From contig NZ_KQ948992.1 in the NCBI RefSeq assembly GCF_001514265.1, forward strand, positions 310,001 to 374,000: DNA of 64,000 nt, written 5' to 3'. Below, one piece after another: positions 34,351-42,919 of the stretch. The stretch comes from Streptomyces resistomycificus. Its GTDB lineage: Bacteria > Actinomycetota > Actinomycetes > Streptomycetales > Streptomycetaceae. Position numbers and translations under genes: made by a program. Under the pieces are notes generated by a model. The model saw nothing but the letters and a program-made list of their open reading frames with translations. It did no database searches and had not been told where the DNA came from. The number at the start of each line of letters is the position of its first letter. Position 1 is the first letter of the stretch.

Positions 34351-35199
34351 TCAGCGCACCGGGAACGCCACGTCACACACCGGATCCTCCGCGCCCGCCG
34401 CGTCCCAGTCCGCGAAGTAGACCTCCCGGCACGGCCCGTCGTACTCCAGACCCTCCCGCCTCATCCAGGCCTCCACCGCCTCGAACGCGGCCAGGATCTG
34501 CGGATGGGCCACCTGCGCCTTGGTGATCCGGGTGTAGGCCAGCCGCAGAGCCGGCTCCACCCGCACCGCGAACTCCCGGCCGCGGCCCTGTCCGGCCAGC
34601 CAGGCCCGCGCCGCAGCCTCGTCTGCCACCGGTACGCACGACTCGGCCGGGCCGTCGCTCTCCATCGACACCTCGGAGTGGTAGGCGACGTAGGGCGGGG
34701 CGGTGATCCCGCCGCACTCCCGTGCCGCCTCCTCCAGCCGCCCCAGCGACGCGCCGATCCAGGCCGGCAGCTCGTCCGCCAGCGTGTGCCTGAGCTCGGT
34801 GATCACCACCCGCGCCGGTACGTCCACCGTCTCGACCACGAACTTCCCGTACATCTCGGAGTTCCTCCCCGACAGTCGTCCACGGAGGTACTCGACGAGT
34901 GTCCGCTGCCCGGCCATCCGCGCCTCGACGTCCGTCCAGTAGGCGGCCAGCCGGTCGGCGCTCCTGACTCCGTCCGCCTCGACCACCTCGGCGATCCTCG
35001 CCAGCGGCATGTCGAGTTGGCGCAGCATCGCCACCAGCCGGGCGCGTTCCACCTGGTCCGCGCGGTAGTAGCGGTAGCCGCTGACCTCGTCGACGTGCGC
35101 CGGGGTGAGCAGTCCGAGCCGGTCGTACAGCCGCAGGGCCTTGGCCGACAGCCGGGCCCGCGCGGCGAACACGCCGATGGTGAGCAGATCCTGGTCCAC
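34351..35199 (-). CDS. MerR-family regulator with GyrI-like effector domain
   Basis: 282 residues. The N-terminal MerR helix-turn-helix is 'LTIGVFAARARLSAKALRLY' with 'VSGYRYYRADQV', followed by a coiled coil and a GyrI/BmrR-like ligand domain ('VVITELRHTLADELPAWIG', 'FEAVEAWMRREGLEYDGP'). Such proteins sense amphipathic drugs or similar ligands. GTG 35199 has GGAGG at 8-nt spacing and is preferred; ATG 35217 is an in-frame alternative. Same strand as, and 74 bp downstream of, the glutathione peroxidase. Confidence 0.9.
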   Translation of the reverse strand: MDQDLLTIGVFAARARLSAKALRLYDRLGLLTPAHVDEVSGYRYYRADQVERARLVAMLRQLDMPLARIAEVVEADGVRSADRLAAYWTDVEARMAGQRTLVEYLRGRLSGRNSEMYGKFVVETVDVPARVVITELRHTLADELPAWIGASLGRLEEAARECGGITAPPYVAYHSEVSMESDGPAESCVPVADEAAARAWLAGQGRGREFAVRVEPALRLAYTRITKAQVAHPQILAAFEAVEAWMRREGLEYDGPCREVYFADWDAAGAEDPVCDVAFPVR

Positions 35200-35273
35200 C
35201 GCGTCATCCTCCGTCATCGGACGGCTTGCTCCGCCCGATGAGGAGGACGCTCGACCCTGCCCCAGGGGCAAGG

Positions 35274-35786
35274 TCAACCGGCCAGCTGAGCCTCCACGGC
35301 GGCCACCAGTTCCGCGGCCTCCGGCTCGGTCTGCGGCGAGAAGCGGGCGACGACCTTGCCGTCCCGGCCGACGAGGAACTTCTCGAAGTTCCAGCGGATG
35401 TCGCCGCTGTGGCCCTCGGCGTCGGCGAAGCCGACGAGGCGGTCGTACAGCGGGTGCCGGTCCTCGCCGTTGACCTCGACCTTCTCCGTCATCGGGAAGC
35501 TCACGCCGTACGTCGCCGAGCAGAACTCGGCGATCTCCTCGGCGCTGCCGGGCTCCTGCCCGAGGAACTGGTTGCAGGGCACGCCGAGCACCGTGAGGCC
35601 GCGCTCCCCGTACTGGGCGTGCAGCCGCTCCAGACCCGTGTACTGCGGGGTCAGCCCGCACTTGGAGGCCACGTTCACCACGAGCACGGCCCGGCCGGCG
35701 TACTGGCCGAGATCCGCGGAGCCGCCCTGGAGGGCACCGATCTCGACGTCGAGGGGGGAAACACCGTTGCTGTCTACAGTCGTCAT
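35274..35786 (-). CDS. Glutathione peroxidase family (Cys-type peroxidase)
   Basis: 170 residues. Thioredoxin-fold peroxidase with the peroxidatic Cys in 'NVASKCGLTPQY', the second conserved Cys in 'GVPCNQFLGQEPG' and the Trp-Asn of the catalytic tetrad in 'IRWNFEKFLVG'. As actinobacteria lack glutathione, such enzymes normally use thioredoxin or related thiols to reduce peroxides. ATG 35786. Cytoplasmic. Confidence 0.95.
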   Translation of the reverse strand: MTTVDSNGVSPLDVEIGALQGGSADLGQYAGRAVLVVNVASKCGLTPQYTGLERLHAQYGERGLTVLGVPCNQFLGQEPGSAEEIAEFCSATYGVSFPMTEKVEVNGEDRHPLYDRLVGFADAEGHSGDIRWNFEKFLVGRDGKVVARFSPQTEPEAAELVAAVEAQLAG

Positions 35787-35966
35787 GAGCGGATGCTAAC
35801 TCCGCCGGGTGAAGCCGTGGCCATCGGCGCTACGCGCGGAGCCACCCGATCCGCACCCATCCGTTACGACCGGCACCCTTGACAGGCTGCGTGGTGTTTC
35901 GCGACTTTTGACCCTTGGGGTAGGGCGCGGCAACGCGTCCTGGGGGACAACAGGGGGGCGTCGCCT

Positions 35967-37112
35967 GTGCGAGCCATGAGCAAAATCGAGGCGGACATAA
36001 CGATCCACAGACCCGAGGAGCTGAGCACCGGGCTCCGCGAGGCCTGGCACCGGGCGATGGACGAGTCGCCCGACTACCAGAACCCTTTCCTGGCACCGGA
36101 GTTCGCGGTCGGCGTCGGCCGATACCGGAGTGGGGCGGCCCGGGTGGCCGTTCTGCACGAGCACGGGGAGCCCGTCGGCTTCCTCCCGTACGAGCGGGGC
36201 GCGTTCGGCGTGGGCCGGGCCATCGGGCTCGGCCTCTCCGACTGCCAGGCCCTCGTGCACCGGCCCGGCGTCACCTGGGACGCCCGGCGACTGCTGCGGG
36301 CCTGCGGACTGTCCGTCCTCGAGTTCGACCACCTCGTCGAGGAGCAGCGGCCCTTCGGCGACCACGTGACGGGCACGTTCGCCTCCCCGATCCTCGACCT
36401 CAAGGACAGCGGCGACAGCACCTACCCCCAGTGGCTGCGCGCCACCTACCCGGGGCTGGCCAAGACGACGCTCAAGAAGGAGCGCCGGCTGACCCGCGAC
36501 CATGGCGAGACTCGGTTCGTCCACGACGAGCGCGACCCGAGGATGCTGCGCCGGCTCATGGAGTGGAAGTCCGCGCAGTACCGCAGGACGGGCCGCATGG
36601 ACCGGTTCGCCCGGCCGTGGATCGTGGGCCTGGTCGACCACCTCTTCCAGGTCCGCGAGGAGCACTTCACCGGCGTCCTGTCCGTGGTGTACGCCGGGGA
36701 CCGCCCGGTCGCCGCGCACTTCGGCCCGAGATCGCGCACGGTCTTCGCGGCCTGGTTCACCGCCTACGACCCGGACTTCCACTACTACTCGCCCGGCCTG
36801 ATCATGCACCTGCGGATGGCCGAGGCGGCCGGCCGGGACGGCGTACGGATCATGGACATGGGGCGCGGCGACAAGGAGTACAAGGACTGGCTCAAGACCC
36901 GCGAACTGCGGGTGGGCGAAGGGTTCGTGACGCGTGCCCATCCGGTCGCGGCGGCCCACCGGCTGTGGCGCAGACCGGTGCGGGGCCTGCGCAACACGGT
37001 CCTGGCCCACCCCTCGCTGCGGGAGCCGGCCGACCGCCTCCTGAAGACCGTCGGCACGCTGCGCACCTCGGCCCGCCCGGCCTCGGGCAGGGCGGCCCCG
37101 CGGCCCCACTGA
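35967..37112 (+). CDS. GNAT-family (BioF2/FemAB-like) acyltransferase
   Basis: 381 residues. It has the two-lobed GNAT fold seen in CelD/FemAB-like proteins, with the C-terminal acceptor block 'SVVYAGDRPVAAHFG', 'YSPGLIMHLRMAEAAG' and 'MDMGRGDKEYKDWLK'. These transfer acyl or aminoacyl groups onto sugars or peptidoglycan/exopolysaccharide precursors. GTG 35967 follows AGGGGGGCG. Followed, beyond a 25-bp tandem repeat region, by a DegT aminotransferase; the pair probably modifies an amino sugar. Confidence 0.85.
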   Translation: MRAMSKIEADITIHRPEELSTGLREAWHRAMDESPDYQNPFLAPEFAVGVGRYRSGAARVAVLHEHGEPVGFLPYERGAFGVGRAIGLGLSDCQALVHRPGVTWDARRLLRACGLSVLEFDHLVEEQRPFGDHVTGTFASPILDLKDSGDSTYPQWLRATYPGLAKTTLKKERRLTRDHGETRFVHDERDPRMLRRLMEWKSAQYRRTGRMDRFARPWIVGLVDHLFQVREEHFTGVLSVVYAGDRPVAAHFGPRSRTVFAAWFTAYDPDFHYYSPGLIMHLRMAEAAGRDGVRIMDMGRGDKEYKDWLKTRELRVGEGFVTRAHPVAAAHRLWRRPVRGLRNTVLAHPSLREPADRLLKTVGTLRTSARPASGRAAPRPH

Positions 37113-37166
37113 ACCGACCGACCACCCCGCCCCGCGTGCCCGTCGGCCGAGCGGGCCCGCCCGCCC

Positions 37167-37290
37167 ACCGAACCACCGGGCCCGCCCGCCTACCGAACCA
37201 CCGGGCCTGCCCGCCTACCGAACCACCGGGCCTGCCCGCCTACCGAACCACCGGGCCTGCCCGCCTACCGAACCACCGGGCCCGCCCGCC
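37167..37290 (+). repeat. 25-bp tandem repeat between two genes
   Basis: ACCGAACCACCGGG recurs at 37167, 37192, 37217, 37242 and 37267, an exact 25-bp period over five copies; the three middle ones are identical apart from single C/T changes. It fills most of the 338-bp gap 37113-37450. The period is not a multiple of 3, and there is no ribosome site or sensible frame, so it is non-coding. Confidence 0.85.
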
Positions 37291-37450
37291 GAACCGACGG
37301 CCGCCCGCCCGGCACCACCTCACCGCGGCCTTCTCCCCACGCCGGCGCGCCATGCCGCCAGACGCGTCCTAGGCCGCCCCTGGCCGGCTCCGGTGGCCCT
37401 CGCACGACGAACGACGTCCACGCACGGCCCATTCGACAGAAGAGGTGACG

Positions 37451-38683
37451 ATGCCGTACGGATCCCGGCTCGCCGCGACGATGACACGGCGACTCGGACG
37501 GGAGTGCGTCTACGTGCCCTCGGCACGGCTGGCCCTGTACCTCGCGCTCAGGCGCTGGTGCCGGCCCGGCGGCCGGGTGCTGATGTCGCCGGTGAACGAC
37601 GACGTGATCCTCTTCGTCGTGCTGGCGGCCGGACTGCGCCCGGTGCAGGCCCCGGTGTCGGCCTGGGACGGCAACATCGACCCGGCGGCCGTACCGGAGG
37701 CCACCTGGCGCGGCGTGGACGCGGTGCTGAGCACCAATCTGTACGGAATACCGGACCGGGTCGGCGAACTGAGCCGCCGCTGCGCGCAGTTGGGCATCCC
37801 GCTCATCGAGGACGCGGCACACGCCATCGGCACCCACGTGGACGGCCGGCCCATCGGGACCTTCGGCAAGGCGGCCGCCTTCAGCCTCTCCAAGCACGTG
37901 GCGGCGATGGCGGGCGGGTTCCTCGCCGTGGAGGACGGCCGCACCCGGCGGGAGCTGGAGCTGCTGCGCGACGACCTCCTCGAACCGACCCGGCTGCGCG
38001 CCGACCTGGCCGCGACCCTGCGCCCGCTGGCCCGCTCGGCCGTGCGGACCCTGCACCTGGTCCGCCCGGCATGGCGCACCATGCAGCGCCTGGGCCTGCT
38101 CGAACGCGACGACTTCCGGATGCCTCTGCACGCCCCGCGGCTGTCCGCCTCCGCGCTGCGCGCGCCGAACCTGACCGCCTACGAGCCCTGGGTCCGTGTC
38201 GACCTGCACGACTTCCGCACCCGTCACGGGGCCCTGGTCCGCGGCCAGTTGCGGCTGCGGATGTCCCGTCTCGACACCGACCTCACCCACCGCAGGGCCG
38301 GCGTCACCCTCCTCTCCGGCACGGCGTGGGCCTCCCCGGCCCTGCGCGACCGAGCCGCTCACGACGGCCCCTACCCCCTCTTCCGCGCCCCGCTGCTGGT
38401 CGACGACCGGGACGCCCTCGCGGAACGCCTCGTGGACCACGGCATCGTCTCCGGGTACATCTACGACCCCCCGCTCGACGACTACGCGGGCGCCGAGTTC
38501 GTCGACCCGTCCCCCGACCCGGCCCCCGCGCGCTGGTTCGCCTCCCATGTCCTCCCGGCGGACCCGCTCCTCGCCCACCGGGTCATCCGCGCCCTCACCA
38601 GGGAACGCGCCACGACGGCCCAGCCGGCGGCCCCGGCCCCGGTCCCCGACACCAGGAAGCCGCCGACACCGCTGGGACAGTAG
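37451..38683 (+). CDS. DegT/DnrJ/EryC1/StrS family aminotransferase
   Basis: 410 residues, PLP-dependent sugar aminotransferase family. PLP Lys is in 'FSLSKHVAAMAGG'; the cofactor Asp is in 'LIEDAAHAIG' and the substrate region in 'LSTNLYGIPDRV'. The N-terminus is close to family type ('VYVPSARLALYLALR'). ATG 37451 has AGAGG 5 nt upstream. Probably makes an amino sugar used in an exopolysaccharide or glycolipid, with the GNAT protein as acylating partner. Confidence 0.88.
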   Translation: MPYGSRLAATMTRRLGRECVYVPSARLALYLALRRWCRPGGRVLMSPVNDDVILFVVLAAGLRPVQAPVSAWDGNIDPAAVPEATWRGVDAVLSTNLYGIPDRVGELSRRCAQLGIPLIEDAAHAIGTHVDGRPIGTFGKAAAFSLSKHVAAMAGGFLAVEDGRTRRELELLRDDLLEPTRLRADLAATLRPLARSAVRTLHLVRPAWRTMQRLGLLERDDFRMPLHAPRLSASALRAPNLTAYEPWVRVDLHDFRTRHGALVRGQLRLRMSRLDTDLTHRRAGVTLLSGTAWASPALRDRAAHDGPYPLFRAPLLVDDRDALAERLVDHGIVSGYIYDPPLDDYAGAEFVDPSPDPAPARWFASHVLPADPLLAHRVIRALTRERATTAQPAAPAPVPDTRKPPTPLGQ

Positions 38684-38712
38684 GGACTCCGGGCCCGCCC
38701 GGAGCGACGCCG

Positions 38713-38741
38713 TGGGTGGCGGCACGGCACCCCGCCACCCA
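38713..38741 (+). terminator. Hairpin terminator after the aminotransferase
   Basis: GGGTGGCGG/CCGCCACCC, 9-bp perfect stem with a 9-nt loop, 30 bp after the stop at 38683, followed by ATTTCT. Confidence 0.6.
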
Positions 38742-39190
38742 TTTCTCCGGCGTGGGGTGCGCACCGGCGTTTGCCGGGGCCGACCGCCAGGAAGAATGCA
38801 TGGTGAACCCAATAACCGGGGCGGCCCAAGGGCGACATGCCGAAGTCCGGTTGAGACAAGCGCGTCGGTGGGCGGCCCGGGCGGCGCCGCGCAGTTCGCC
38901 GTGCGGTACGAGGGCGGGCCGGACGGGACGTACGTGTGGGCGCGGGTCGGCGCGACGGCGCGGGCCGGCGTGACGTTTCCGTAGCGCCTCACCCAACCTG
39001 CGGGTGCGCAGAGCGCCCGAATCCTGCATCGGTGGCCGGCTGCCTCTGCCTCGCATCGGCCGACTGACCCTGCCTCGCTTTGTCGTGCCCGCGACAGTCG
39101 GCGGGCGGGGGAGGGGCGCCCCGAAGCGCCACGTCTCACCCTGCCGCGTCAACTCCCTGTGCGGCAGCACGCTCCCGGGAAGGAGAAGGC
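38742..39190. other. Intergenic region with possible gene remnant
   Basis: About 450 bp with no complete gene. From about 38862 to 38984 one plus-strand frame reads '...AAQFAVRYEGGPDGTYVW...' and ends in a stop; it looks like the tail of a real protein but has no start or ribosome site. A strong AGGAGAAGG site before 39191 belongs to the DUF3040 gene. Confidence 0.4.
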
Positions 39191-39475
39191 ATGCCCCAGT
39201 CCGACGACGAGCTGCTGGTCGCGCTCCAAGCACGGTTCGAGCGCGACGATCCGAGATTCGCCCGGGCGATGAGCGCCGGACGCCCTTTCCAGCCCCGTGA
39301 GTACCGGCACACACGCGCGTGGTGGTCGCTGGCCGTCGCGCTGGCCGTACTGGTCGCCGGCGTGGTCGTGGCCGACGGACTGCTCATCGCGACGGGCCTG
39401 GTCCTCGCCGGGATGGCCGCGCAGCTCTTCGACCCGCAGCGTTCACGCGGGCGTCGCTGCCCGCCCCGCCGCTGA
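39191..39475 (+). CDS. DUF3040 domain membrane protein
   Basis: 94 residues: 'MPQSDDELLVALQARFERDD' type acidic N-terminal helix, then two membrane helices ('WWSLAVALAVLVAGVVVAD' and 'LLIATGLVLAGMAAQLF') and a basic tail, the DUF3040 pattern of actinobacteria. ATG 39191 has AGGAGAAGG immediately upstream. Function unknown. Confidence 0.85.
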   Translation: MPQSDDELLVALQARFERDDPRFARAMSAGRPFQPREYRHTRAWWSLAVALAVLVAGVVVADGLLIATGLVLAGMAAQLFDPQRSRGRRCPPRR

Positions 39476-39542
39476 AGACGGACCCGTACGGCCCCTTCTC
39501 CGATCTCCGCTTTACCGTATGCGCTAAGCTTCTTTACCAAGC

Positions 39543-39566
39543 ACTTACGCTCTCTTGAGCGTGAGT
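39543..39566. promoter_or_regulatory. Inverted repeat, operator-like
   Basis: ACTTACGCTC-TCTT-GAGCGTGAGT, 10-bp arms with one mismatch, in an AT-rich stretch (39520-39570) unusual for this DNA. Most likely a promoter/operator for the transcript leading to 39626 and the antiporter. Confidence 0.45.
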
Positions 39567-39625
39567 ATGCTCAGCCGTAGCAGTGATCGCCGATTTCGGG
39601 ACTGACGTGAGTTGGGGGGCGTGCC

Positions 39626-39721
39626 ATGGGTCGAGTCATCCACGTGCGCGTCGACAACGCGGCTCGCGACGGCGTCCCTGATACCAGCGGCACCGGTCCC
39701 GGCCGCCTCTCCGTGCGCTGA
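39626..39721 (+). CDS. Possible 31-residue leader peptide
   Basis: ATG 39626 preceded by GGGGGGC; it would encode 'MGRVIHVRVDNAARDGVPD...' with an ordinary hydrophilic composition. It lies in the 521-bp gap 39476-39996 before the antiporter gene. Could be a regulatory upstream ORF or chance; the rest of the gap (39722-39996) shows nothing further. Confidence 0.3.
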   Translation: MGRVIHVRVDNAARDGVPDTSGTGPGRLSVR

Positions 39722-39996
39722 CCCGCCGTTTCTCCGGCGCGACCGCCCCGCCGCCCGCCCGAGCCGCGTCCGCCGGCTCGCGCACACCCACCCTCACAGC
39801 GCCGACCCGCTGCCTCCCCCGACTCCCTGACACCTCGTCGAGACCACGACCGACCTCCACGAGACCTCGACAGGGCCCACGGGGAACCCGCCACCCGTAC
39901 GGCGCCGACGCCCCGCACCGCGCTGACCGAGCGCGCCGTCGGCACCCGCCCTGGCACAGACGCCGCCGCCGAATCGACCACGGAGGACAGACGCCC

Positions 39997-41220
39997 GTGC
40001 ACAACACCACCGCCCTGCTCATCGAACTCGGCGCGATCATCCTCGTCCTGGGTCTGCTGGGACGCCTCGCCGGCCGGGTGGGGTTCTCGCCCATACCCCT
40101 GTACCTGCTGGCCGGCCTCGCCTTCGGGCACGGCGGCATCGTGCCCCTGCAGGCCAGCGAGGAGTTCGTGGCCACCGGCGCCGAGATAGGCGTCATCCTC
40201 CTGCTGCTCCTGCTCGGCCTCGAGTACAGCGCCTCCGAACTCGTCACCAACCTCAAGTCCCAATACCCTTCCGGCGCGGTCGACTTCGTCCTCAACGCCG
40301 CTCCCGGCGCGGTGATGGCGCTGCTGCTCGGCTGGGGTCCGGTCGCCGCCGTCGCGCTCGCCGGCGTCACCTGGATCTCCTCCTCCGGCGTGATCGCCAA
40401 GGTCCTCGGCGACCTGGGGCGGCTCGGCAACCGGGAGACCCCGGTCATCCTGAGCATCCTGGTCCTCGAGGACCTCTCCATGGCCGTCTACCTGCCGATA
40501 CTCACCGCCCTGCTCGCCGGCGTGAGCCTGGCCGGCGGCACCGTCACCCTGCTGATCGCCCTGGGCACCGTCGGCGGCGTCCTCTACCTGGCACTGCGCC
40601 ACGGACGCCTGATCAGCCGCGCGGTCTCCTCGGACAACGCCGAGATGCTGCTGCTCGTCGTCCTCGGCCTCACCCTCCTCGTCGCCGGCCTCGCCCAGCA
40701 TCTCCAGGTCTCGGCGGCGGTGGGCGCGTTCCTCGTCGGCATCGCCCTGTCCGGCGAGGTCGCCGAAGGCGCGCACAGTCTTCTGACGCCGCTCAGGGAT
40801 CTGTTCGCCGCGGTCTTCTTCGTCTTCTTCGGCCTGCACACCGACCCCGCGGACATCCCGCCGGTCCTCCTCCCGGCGCTCGCCCTGGCCGCCGTCACCA
40901 CCCTCACGAAGATCACCACCGGCTACTGGGCCGCCCGACGCGCCGGCATCTCCGCCAAGGGCCGCTGGCGGGCCGGCGGCACCCTGGTCGCGCGGGGCGA
41001 GTTCTCCATCGTCATCGCCGGACTCGCCGTCGGCGTCGAACCCCGCATCGGCCCGCTGGCCACCGCGTACGTCCTCATCCTGGTCATCCTCGGCCCCCTC
41101 ACGGCCCGTTGGACCGAACCCCTGGCCCACCGCCTCACCCACCGCCGCACCCCGCCACCCGCACCGCGAGACGAACCGACGGTGACCGAACCGGCGACGG
41201 CTGTGCGGGCCGGTCACTGA
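39997..41220 (+). CDS. Cation:proton antiporter, CPA2 family (KhtU/KefB-like)
   Basis: 407 residues, 12-13 membrane helices. N-terminal 'LIELGAIILVLGLLGRLAG' and 'FGLHTDPADIPP' resemble the K+/H+ exchange family CPA2. No C-terminal RCK domain is attached; the regulatory TrkA-C protein is encoded convergently at 41582, as in KhtTU systems. GTG 39997 has GGAGGA 9 nt upstream. It probably exports K+ under alkaline or high-K+ conditions. Confidence 0.9.
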   Translation: MHNTTALLIELGAIILVLGLLGRLAGRVGFSPIPLYLLAGLAFGHGGIVPLQASEEFVATGAEIGVILLLLLLGLEYSASELVTNLKSQYPSGAVDFVLNAAPGAVMALLLGWGPVAAVALAGVTWISSSGVIAKVLGDLGRLGNRETPVILSILVLEDLSMAVYLPILTALLAGVSLAGGTVTLLIALGTVGGVLYLALRHGRLISRAVSSDNAEMLLLVVLGLTLLVAGLAQHLQVSAAVGAFLVGIALSGEVAEGAHSLLTPLRDLFAAVFFVFFGLHTDPADIPPVLLPALALAAVTTLTKITTGYWAARRAGISAKGRWRAGGTLVARGEFSIVIAGLAVGVEPRIGPLATAYVLILVILGPLTARWTEPLAHRLTHRRTPPPAPRDEPTVTEPATAVRAGH

Positions 41221-41581
41221 GGGGCGATCGGGCCGACCTGCGGTGCGGGTGTCGGCCCGCCGCGGGGGAGCCCCTCCGGCATCCACTCGTCGGACACCGC
41301 AAGGCCTCCAGGCTCGGGGGACGAGACGGCTGTCCCTCCTCCTGTGGTGAGGGTGAGCGGGTGTCACGTGCGGTACGAGGGCCGGGGGCGGGGACCCCGC
41401 CGTGACGGGCGGCGCACGGTCCCTTCGCGTTTGGCCTGCGGCGGGGCGGCCTGGGGGGACGCGAGCCGAGCCGGACGGACGCTCCCGGTTCCGTCCCGCG
41501 CGGCGGAAGGGCGAGAACCGGTCAGTTCCCGCCCGCCGCCCGGGCGTGGCGCGCGGAGGCCGGTGACCGGCGTCGAAGCCG
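41221..41581. other. Convergent intergenic region
   Basis: 361 bp between the antiporter and its regulatory subunit. GC-rich, with no open frame of coding character and no strong hairpin seen. Confidence 0.5.
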
Positions 41582-42067
41582 TTACTCGCGGGCGAGGATC
41601 GTCGCGGCCGCCGCCACGCCCTCCCGGGTGCCGATCACGATCAGGATGTCACCGCCGGCCAGCCGGAAATCGGGCTTCGGCGAGGGGATGGCCTCGGCGC
41701 GACGCAGTACCGCCACGATCGACACCCCCGTCTCGGTGCGCATCCGGGTGTCCCCGAGCAGCCGCCCGTTCCAGTGGGCCGTAGCCGACAGTTCGACCCG
41801 CTCCGCCACCAGCCCCAGCTCGGTGGTGGACAGCAGGTTCGGGTTGTGGTGCGCCGGCATCATCGCGTCGATGAGCGCCTCCGCCTCACCCGCGGTCAGC
41901 CGCACCGACAGGGCGCAGGCGTCCGGGTCGTCCTCCTCGTACGCGCTCAGCGTCCGCGCGCCGTCGCGGTGCGCGACCACCGACAGACGGCGCCGCTCCT
42001 TCGTGGTCAGGTCGTAGCGAACCCCGATCCCGGCCAATGGCGTACTGCTCAGGCGTGGAGCACCCAC
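41582..42067 (-). CDS. Antiporter regulatory subunit with TrkA-C domain (KhtT-like)
   Basis: 161 residues. An N-terminal domain ('LAGIGVRYDLTTKERRRLSV') is followed by a C-terminal RCK_C/TrkA-C domain ('VRTETGVSIVAVLRRAEAI'-like, 'LAGGDILIVIGTREGV'). This is the layout of KhtT, which gates the CPA2 exchanger in response to a nucleotide ligand. GTG 42067 has GGGGG at 6-nt spacing, which rejects the longer frame. Convergent with the exchanger at 39997. Confidence 0.87.
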   Translation of the reverse strand: MGAPRLSSTPLAGIGVRYDLTTKERRRLSVVAHRDGARTLSAYEEDDPDACALSVRLTAGEAEALIDAMMPAHHNPNLLSTTELGLVAERVELSATAHWNGRLLGDTRMRTETGVSIVAVLRRAEAIPSPKPDFRLAGGDILIVIGTREGVAAAATILARE

Positions 42068-42255
42068 GACTGCCCCCTGTCTGATTCCGGCGTCCCTCAG
42101 GACGGCTGTTGGTGCCACCCTAGCCAGCGTCCGGAATCGGGCAACGCGAGTGTGACGGCCGTCGGCCGGATGGGAGAATCCGCTTCCAGGGTCCACGCCG
42201 CCGTGGCGGCAGGCGTCCCTCGTGCGTCGAGGAGGACCGAGGAAGGGCGGGGAGC

Positions 42256-42705
42256 ATGATCAGGCTGGTGACGCTCAGGACCGGCGCCAGGCCCGTCCCC
42301 CGCCCCGTCGACACCCCGCTGGTGTGGGCCTCCGCCTTCGGGGGTGCACTGATCCTGGTGGCACTGCACACCACGCTCGTGGGCACGGACCGCCCGGGGC
42401 TCGCCCTGGCCGCGCTGTCCCTGCTGGCCGCCGCACTGGGCCTGTGTGCCCGCTTCACCGCCGCCCCCGGCACCGCCGTACTGTGCTGGCTGTTCCTCAA
42501 CGGCTTCGCCATACCGCCGCTGGGCACCCTCACCTGGGCCGGACACCGTGACGTGTCCTGGCTCGCCTGCCTGTGCGCCGCGACCCTGCTCGGCACCGTA
42601 CTGGCCCGCGTCGCCCACGCCCGCGCCGCCTACCGCCGCGTCACCGCCGCCATGACCCCGGCGTCGGACCTCGACGACTGGCTCGACCGGCCTCGCGGCA
42701 ACTGA
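42256..42705 (+). CDS. Membrane protein, three or four helices
   Basis: 149 residues with hydrophobic segments 'WASAFGGALILVALHTTLV', 'LALAALSLLAAALGLCARF', 'TAVLCWLFLNGFAIPPLG' and 'WLACLCAATLLGTVLARVA'. It resembles the DUF4118-type sensor membrane module but lacks any kinase part. ATG 42256 has GGGGAGC directly upstream. Divergent from the TrkA-C gene, 188 bp apart. Function unknown. Confidence 0.72.
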   Translation: MIRLVTLRTGARPVPRPVDTPLVWASAFGGALILVALHTTLVGTDRPGLALAALSLLAAALGLCARFTAAPGTAVLCWLFLNGFAIPPLGTLTWAGHRDVSWLACLCAATLLGTVLARVAHARAAYRRVTAAMTPASDLDDWLDRPRGN

Positions 42706-42829
42706 CGGCGGTTCCGCCTCGACGGTCGCTCCGGCCGCCGCACCCCCGACCGCCGTACCTCCACAGGCCGCTGCGACGCGCCGGCATGACCGCGCCCCCG
42801 CGTGCCGCCAGCTACTCGGCTGCGGCTCG

Positions 42830-42845
42830 AACATCGCCCGATGTT
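42830..42845. promoter_or_regulatory. Palindromic operator upstream of MFS gene
   Basis: AACATCG-CC-CGATGTT, a perfect 7-2-7 inverted repeat 74 bp before the start at 42920, followed by AT-rich TTTATTGACGG. A likely binding site for a regulator of the MFS/hydrolase operon, possibly the PaaX-type protein at 45742. Confidence 0.5.
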
Positions 42846-42919
42846 GTGCACTTTATTGACGGGAGTCATCTGCACGCCTAAGTTCGCGGTGTCCTTCCCC
42901 CGCTCAAGGGAGACCCGCG

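Noticed and set aside
37167..37290. Possible CRISPR array
   Set aside because: The units abut without spacers and there are no cas genes.
39626..39721. Ribosomally made peptide natural product precursor
   Set aside because: No Cys, Ser/Thr core pattern or nearby modifying enzymes; kept only as a low-confidence leader peptide.
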